Below, piece by piece: positions 6,327-9,242 of a stretch of DNA of 9,242 bases; the first letter of the stretch is position 1, and each line of letters opens with the position of its first letter. Both the position numbers and the translations under genes were made by a program. The notes below the pieces were generated by a model. It did not search any database. It worked only from the letters and a program-made list of their open reading frames with translations, and was not told the origin of the DNA. Source of the DNA: Alphaproteobacteria bacterium (GTDB lineage Bacteria > Pseudomonadota > Alphaproteobacteria > Caulobacterales > Caulobacteraceae). Where the stretch lies: positions 1-9,242 of the forward strand of contig JAHINZ010000391.1 of the NCBI GenBank assembly GCA_018895795.1, given 5' to 3'.

Positions 6327-8204
6327 CTATTTGGCGATGCGCAGGGACGAGATGTCCTGGGCGATCGACTTGAAGGCGGTCTTCAGTTCCGAGCCGTTGG
6401 CCGGGAAATAGACGTGGTCGGCGTCGGTGGCGCAGTATTTCAGCATGCTCACGGCCGTCGCGTCGGTGCCGACGTCGAAGCCCACCGTATAGAGCGTGAT
6501 GCCGTTGGCCGAGGCCTTGATCGCGTCGCAGACCTTCTTGGCCTGGGTGAAGGGGTCGCCATTGGTGGCGTTGCAATTGATGTGGTCGCTGGAGTTGCCG
6601 CTGCCCGAGCCGGCGTCTTTGGCGATCACGCCGCTGCAGTAGGGGGTGTTGAAGGCGCCGTCGGTCATCAGCACCACGACCTTGACCAGGTCCTTGGTCT
6701 TGTAGGCGGCGGGCTTCTGCACGGCGTTGGGCCACAGATAGCTGAAATTGGGCGCGATCATGTACCAGCCCCAGGCTAGGCCGATCTGGCCGGCCGTGGA
6801 GCCCGCGGCGGCCAGCGAGCTGATCTTGGCCTTCAGCGCCGTACGGTCGGACGACAACGGCATGATCGTCGCGGTCGGGCAGGGGTTATTGCCCGAGGCG
6901 GCGGGATAGGCGCGGCCGACCAGCGCCGTGCTGGGCGCGGCGTCGGTATAGGCGTCGCTCCCCGTGCGTTCGCTGACGCAGGTGCTCAGACTCTGGGTCT
7001 GGCCGGAGCCGGCGGCGCTGGTGAACACGAAGTTGGCGCAGCCCTCGACGGTGCTGGTGTCGCAGGTGGCCGTGCCGCCTGACGTGTAGGTCGCCGTGCC
7101 GGGGCCGTAGAGCCCGGTGTCGAAGGTGGTGGTGGTCAGGGACGTGATCGTCTGGGTGGTCCCGTTCAGGGATGTCAGGCCTGACATCCCGGCGAAGCTG
7201 ATGTCGTCGCCGGTGATGAAGCCGTGCGCCGTGCTCGTGGTGATCACCAACGAGCAGGCGCTGGTCGCGCACTTGGTCGCCGTGCCGCCAGACCCATAGC
7301 TTGATTTCAATGAAGTGTTGGCGCCGCTCAGCGTGAACGTATTGGTCGTCTTGGCGCTGATCGAATAGATATTGCCGTTTAGAGCGGCCATGCCGGTGGT
7401 GGCATTGCCGCTGATGCCGCTGATGTAAACATAGTTCCCGACCGCGAAGCCGTGTCCGTTCGAGGTCACGACCGCGTTATTGGCCTTGCTGATCCCGGTG
7501 ATCGTCTTGGTGGCGCTGGCCCAGGCCGCGCCCGAGATGTTGCGCACCGGCACTGCGCCGCGCACGGCGTCGGCATAGGTGTCGACATTGACGGCGTTCG
7601 AATAGGGAACGATGGCGACCTTGGAATAGTAGGGCGTCTGGATGTCCTTGACGATGATGTCGACCAGGTCGGACGCGCCGGTCTTCAGGTCGCTGATCCG
7701 CGTGCCCGACATCGACCCGGTGATGTCGAGCACCACCGCCACTTCCAGGTTCTTCGAGGAACGGACGACGTCCGACGTCGCCGTGACCGTGACATCCTTG
7801 CTGGTCCACAGATTGGCGATGATCGGCTTCACCGTGGCGGTGGCGGCGCCGAGGACGTGGTTGTCGGTCCCGGCCTTGAACGTGGCGTCGGCGGCGGTCA
7901 GGCCCATGTTGAGACCCGAGATCTCGGCCAGGAAGGCGGCGTCGCCCGTGGTGTCGAGCGCCGCGTCCGTGGTGGCGGTGGAGCGGGCGGCGATCAGGGT
8001 GGCGGCGTCCAGGGCGTCCTGCAGCTGGTGACGCTGGACGCTGATCCGGTTCATGTCGAGCAGGCCGAAGGCGAGAACGGCGATCGGCAGGGCCAGGAAG
8101 GCGAACTGCACCGCCACCGCGCCGCGGTCGTCGCCGCGCAGGCGTCGGGTCGCGGCGACCAGACGGGCGAACGGGCGTCGAAGAAGGCGGCGTACAGCGA
8201 TCAT
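6327..8204 (-). CDS. TadG-like pilus-assembly protein with a VWA domain split by two beta-rich modules
   Basis: The 625-aa protein opens with a basic stretch and a TadE/TadG-type N-terminus (RGAVAVQFAFLALPIAVLAFGLLD, within 27-50), one membrane segment that leaves the rest outside the cytoplasm. A von Willebrand A domain follows: the MIDAS start is D160-I-T-G-S164 and the second VWA block is VVVLMTDGAFN, with T514 and D515. Between them, residues about 234-381 carry two tandem modules, each with HGF-x2-G, an (I/F)SG or AGMSG strand, LNG and a TTxTF element. They resemble the small beta domain often annotated UBA_E1_FCCH in phage and pilus proteins. TadG proteins are minor pseudopilin-associated parts of Flp/Tad pili, but no other tad gene is present here. 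No clear Shine-Dalgarno precedes ATG 8204, and no upstream start was found in frame. Confidence 0.85.
   Translation of the reverse strand: MIAVRRLLRRPFARLVAATRRLRGDDRGAVAVQFAFLALPIAVLAFGLLDMNRISVQRHQLQDALDAATLIAARSTATTDAALDTTGDAAFLAEISGLNMGLTAADATFKAGTDNHVLGAATATVKPIIANLWTSKDVTVTATSDVVRSSKNLEVAVVLDITGSMSGTRISDLKTGASDLVDIIVKDIQTPYYSKVAIVPYSNAVNVDTYADAVRGAVPVRNISGAAWASATKTITGISKANNAVVTSNGHGFAVGNYVYISGISGNATTGMAALNGNIYSISAKTTNTFTLSGANTSLKSSYGSGGTATKCATSACSLVITTSTAHGFITGDDISFAGMSGLTSLNGTTQTITSLTTTTFDTGLYGPGTATYTSGGTATCDTSTVEGCANFVFTSAAGSGQTQSLSTCVSERTGSDAYTDAAPSTALVGRAYPAASGNNPCPTATIMPLSSDRTALKAKISSLAAAGSTAGQIGLAWGWYMIAPNFSYLWPNAVQKPAAYKTKDLVKVVVLMTDGAFNTPYCSGVIAKDAGSGSGNSSDHINCNATNGDPFTQAKKVCDAIKASANGITLYTVGFDVGTDATAVSMLKYCATDADHVYFPANGSELKTAFKSIAQDISSLRIAK
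7062..7505 (-). other. Tandem FCCH-like modules inserted in the VWA domain
   Basis: This segment encodes residues about 234-381 of the TadG-like protein. Module 1 (about 234-311) contains NGHGFAVGNYVYISG, AALNG and TTNTFTLSG. Module 2 (about 312-381) contains TAHGFITGDDISFAGMSG, SLNG and TTTTFDTG. Both end in a GSGGTAT- or TSGGTAT-like stretch followed by Cys. Within module 1 a run of codons rare in the rest of the window occurs (CTA at 7382-7380, then ACT, TCA, TTG, AAA and TCA between 7316 and 7302), so it may be a later addition. Confidence 0.6.
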
Positions 8205-8257
8205 GTCCGGGTCCGGGCGGGTCTTTGGCCCTAACCTTCGCTCAGGAGGGTGAACAA

Positions 8258-8272
8258 GCCGCCAACGGCGGC
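8258..8272. repeat. Small GC hairpin in the divergent tadG-like / trmD region
   Basis: GCCGCC (8258-8263) and GGCGGC (8267-8272) form a perfect six-bp stem with an AAC loop. It lies in the 125-base gap between the divergent genes, about 54 bases upstream of the tadG-like start. There is no T tract on either strand, so it is not a standard terminator; a role in the tadG-like leader or none at all are both possible. Confidence 0.4.
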
Positions 8273-8294
8273 GCTAAAACCGTCTTGAGCGGCT

Positions 8295-8323
8295 TCGACA
8301 ATCTCGCTTGCTGAGGCTAAACA
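8295..8323 (+). promoter_or_regulatory. Candidate promoter of trmD-rplS
   Basis: TCGACA (8295-8300) matches five of six bases of a -35 box. GCTAAACA (8316-8323) matches the core GCTANA of the Caulobacter housekeeping -10 as I recall it (TTGACGS-N10-14-GCTANAWC). Spacing between the hexamers is 16, or N14 by the Caulobacter definition. Transcription would start near 8329-8330, at the trmD ATG. Confidence 0.45.
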
Positions 8324-8329
8324 GCGCCC

Positions 8330-9067
8330 ATGCCGTTCACCGCCACCGTCCTGACCATGTTCCCCGAGGCCTTCCCCGGCCCCCTGGGCGTCTCAATGAT
8401 CGGGACCGCCTGGACCGAGCAAGACCTGTGGCGTTTGGAAACACTGGACATTCGGGCCTTTTCCAAGGATAAGCGCGGCTTCCTCGACGACACCCCCGCG
8501 GGTGGCGGCGCGGGAGCCGTGCTCAAAGCGGACGTCATCGCCTCTGCGCTCGACAGCGTGGAGCTCGATGGTCGGCCGCTTTTGTACATGAGCGCCCGGG
8601 GCAGCCCCCTGACCCAGGCGCGCGTTCGAGAGTGGTCCAAGGCCCCCGGCATCGTGGTGCTGTGCGGCCGCTTCGAGGGGGTGGATCAGCGGGTGCTCGA
8701 CGCCCGCGGGTTCGAGGAGGTCTCGGTCGGAGACGCGGTGCTCGCCGGTGGCGAGGCGGCGGCGATGGTCGTGATCGAGGCGTGCGTTCGACTGGCCCCG
8801 GGTGTGCTGGGGAACATCGAGAGCACGCTGGAAGAAAGCTTCGAGGACGGTCTCCTCGAGCATCCGCAGTACACGCGACCGCGGACGTTCGAAGGACTGG
8901 ACATCCCCGAGGTGCTGCTGTCGGGCGATCACAAGCGGATCGACCAATGGCGCAAGCGTATGCGTGAAGAAACGACCCGCGAGCGGCGGCCCGATCTCTG
9001 GGAAGCGCATCTCGCCAATCAACAGGCAAAAGGCGGCCCGAAAACGGGTAAGCCCAAGGAGAAATGA
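8330..9067 (+). CDS. trmD: tRNA (guanine-37-N1)-methyltransferase
   Basis: TrmD methylates N1 of G37 next to the anticodon using S-adenosylmethionine, which prevents +1 frameshifting. The 245-aa chain matches the SPOUT-class family throughout: FPEAF near the N-terminus, DDTPAGGGAGAVLKADV, the knot-forming LLYMSARGSPLTQ and VVLCGRFEGVDQRV, then SVGDAVLAGGEAAAM, PGVLGNIEST, YTRP and VLLSGDH. By alignment from memory with E. coli TrmD, R154 is kept and the proposed base D169 is Glu here (E169). No good ribosome site precedes the ATG (only GAGG 13 bases away), which agrees with a possibly leaderless transcript. It overlaps or abuts rplS, the usual operon partner. The rpsP-rimM genes that often precede trmD are not upstream; a divergent tadG-like gene is there instead. 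Confidence 0.97.
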   Translation: MPFTATVLTMFPEAFPGPLGVSMIGTAWTEQDLWRLETLDIRAFSKDKRGFLDDTPAGGGAGAVLKADVIASALDSVELDGRPLLYMSARGSPLTQARVREWSKAPGIVVLCGRFEGVDQRVLDARGFEEVSVGDAVLAGGEAAAMVVIEACVRLAPGVLGNIESTLEESFEDGLLEHPQYTRPRTFEGLDIPEVLLSGDHKRIDQWRKRMREETTRERRPDLWEAHLANQQAKGGPKTGKPKEK

Positions 9068-9069
9068 TC

Positions 9070-9242
9070 ATGGCGATCAACATCATCAAGCAACTCGAGC
9101 AGGAAGAGTCCGCTCGCCTGCTGGCCGTCCGCGCGATCCCGGAATTCCGTCCCGGCGACACCCTGCGCGTCAACGTGAAGATCAAGGAAGGCGAGCGCGA
9201 GCGCGTTCAGGCCTACGAAGGCGTCTGCATCGCCCGCGCCGG
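9070..9242 (+). CDS. rplS: 50S ribosomal protein L19 (partial, 3' end outside the window)
   Basis: The first 57 codons of L19 are present, reading MAINIIKQLEQEE and continuing through the family block PEFRPGDTLRV and EGERERVQAYEGVCIARAG to the window edge. L19 sits at the 30S-50S interface. ATG 9070 is preferred over the in-frame ATG 9064, because AAGGAG (9056-9061) is eight bases from the former and only two from the latter; 9064 would overlap the trmD stop as ATGA. In either case the gene is translationally close to trmD and should be cotranscribed with it. Confidence 0.96.
   Translation, partial: MAINIIKQLEQEESARLLAVRAIPEFRPGDTLRVNVKIKEGERERVQAYEGVCIARA

Noticed and set aside
7452..8234. 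Plus-strand frame opposite the 5' half of the TadG-like gene.
   Set aside because: Gly/Arg/Asp-rich shadow translation with no motif or ribosome site.
8250..8288. Possible 12-residue leader peptide (GTG start) upstream of trmD, next to a GGAGG.
   Set aside because: The Shine-Dalgarno directly abuts the start with no spacing, and the frame has no run of regulatory codons.

Overview
The window is GC-rich bacterial chromosome, best explained as an alphaproteobacterium of the Caulobacter type. The evidence is the strong G/C third-position bias, an initiator tRNA whose anticodon stem departs from the E. coli form, the TadG-like pilus protein, dense GC hairpin elements between genes (one carrying a GANTC site, the CcrM methylation motif), and a trmD-rplS pair with alphaproteobacterial-looking sequence. 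No insertion sequence, phage, plasmid or CRISPR signal was seen. The genus is an inference.

Layout. Positions 60-136 hold an initiator tRNA-Met followed by a strong intrinsic terminator. Positions 259-1634 (minus) hold a two-gene operon for succinyl-CoA:3-ketoacid CoA-transferase (scoA then scoB, overlapping by one base), with its own terminator facing the tRNA. Positions 1746-4235 (plus) hold a kefF-kefC-like pair: a flavodoxin-fold quinone reductase and a glutathione-gated-type K+/H+ antiporter, divergent from scoA. Positions 4236-4405 are a non-coding block packed with inverted repeats. Positions 4406-5113 (minus) encode a YiaD-like OmpA-family lipoprotein. It is divergent from a 2-oxoglutarate/Fe(II)-type oxygenase of the isopenicillin N synthase family (5304-6239, plus), and the 190-base gap between them contains a perfect 7-6-7 inverted repeat that looks like an operator. 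A near-symmetrical terminator at 6293-6326 separates the oxygenase from a convergent TadG-like VWA protein (6327-8204, minus). The window ends with trmD (8330-9067) and the first 57 codons of rplS (9070 onward), both plus.

How the genes fit together. Three sets are functionally linked: scoAB (the two subunits of one enzyme that activates acetoacetate with succinyl-CoA), kefFC (ancillary subunit plus channel for electrophile-triggered K+ efflux and cytoplasmic acidification), and trmD-rplS (tRNA m1G37 methylation and ribosomal protein L19, a classic translation operon). The lipoprotein, oxygenase and TadG-like protein look like independent transcription units.

No clear undescribed multi-gene system is present. 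The features most worth a second look are the TadG-like protein, whose VWA domain is split by two tandem beta-rich modules with unusual codon use; the operator-like palindrome upstream of the oxygenase; the hairpin mosaic at 4243-4395; the initiator tRNA stem variant; and a promoter upstream of trmD placed so that the transcript would be leaderless.
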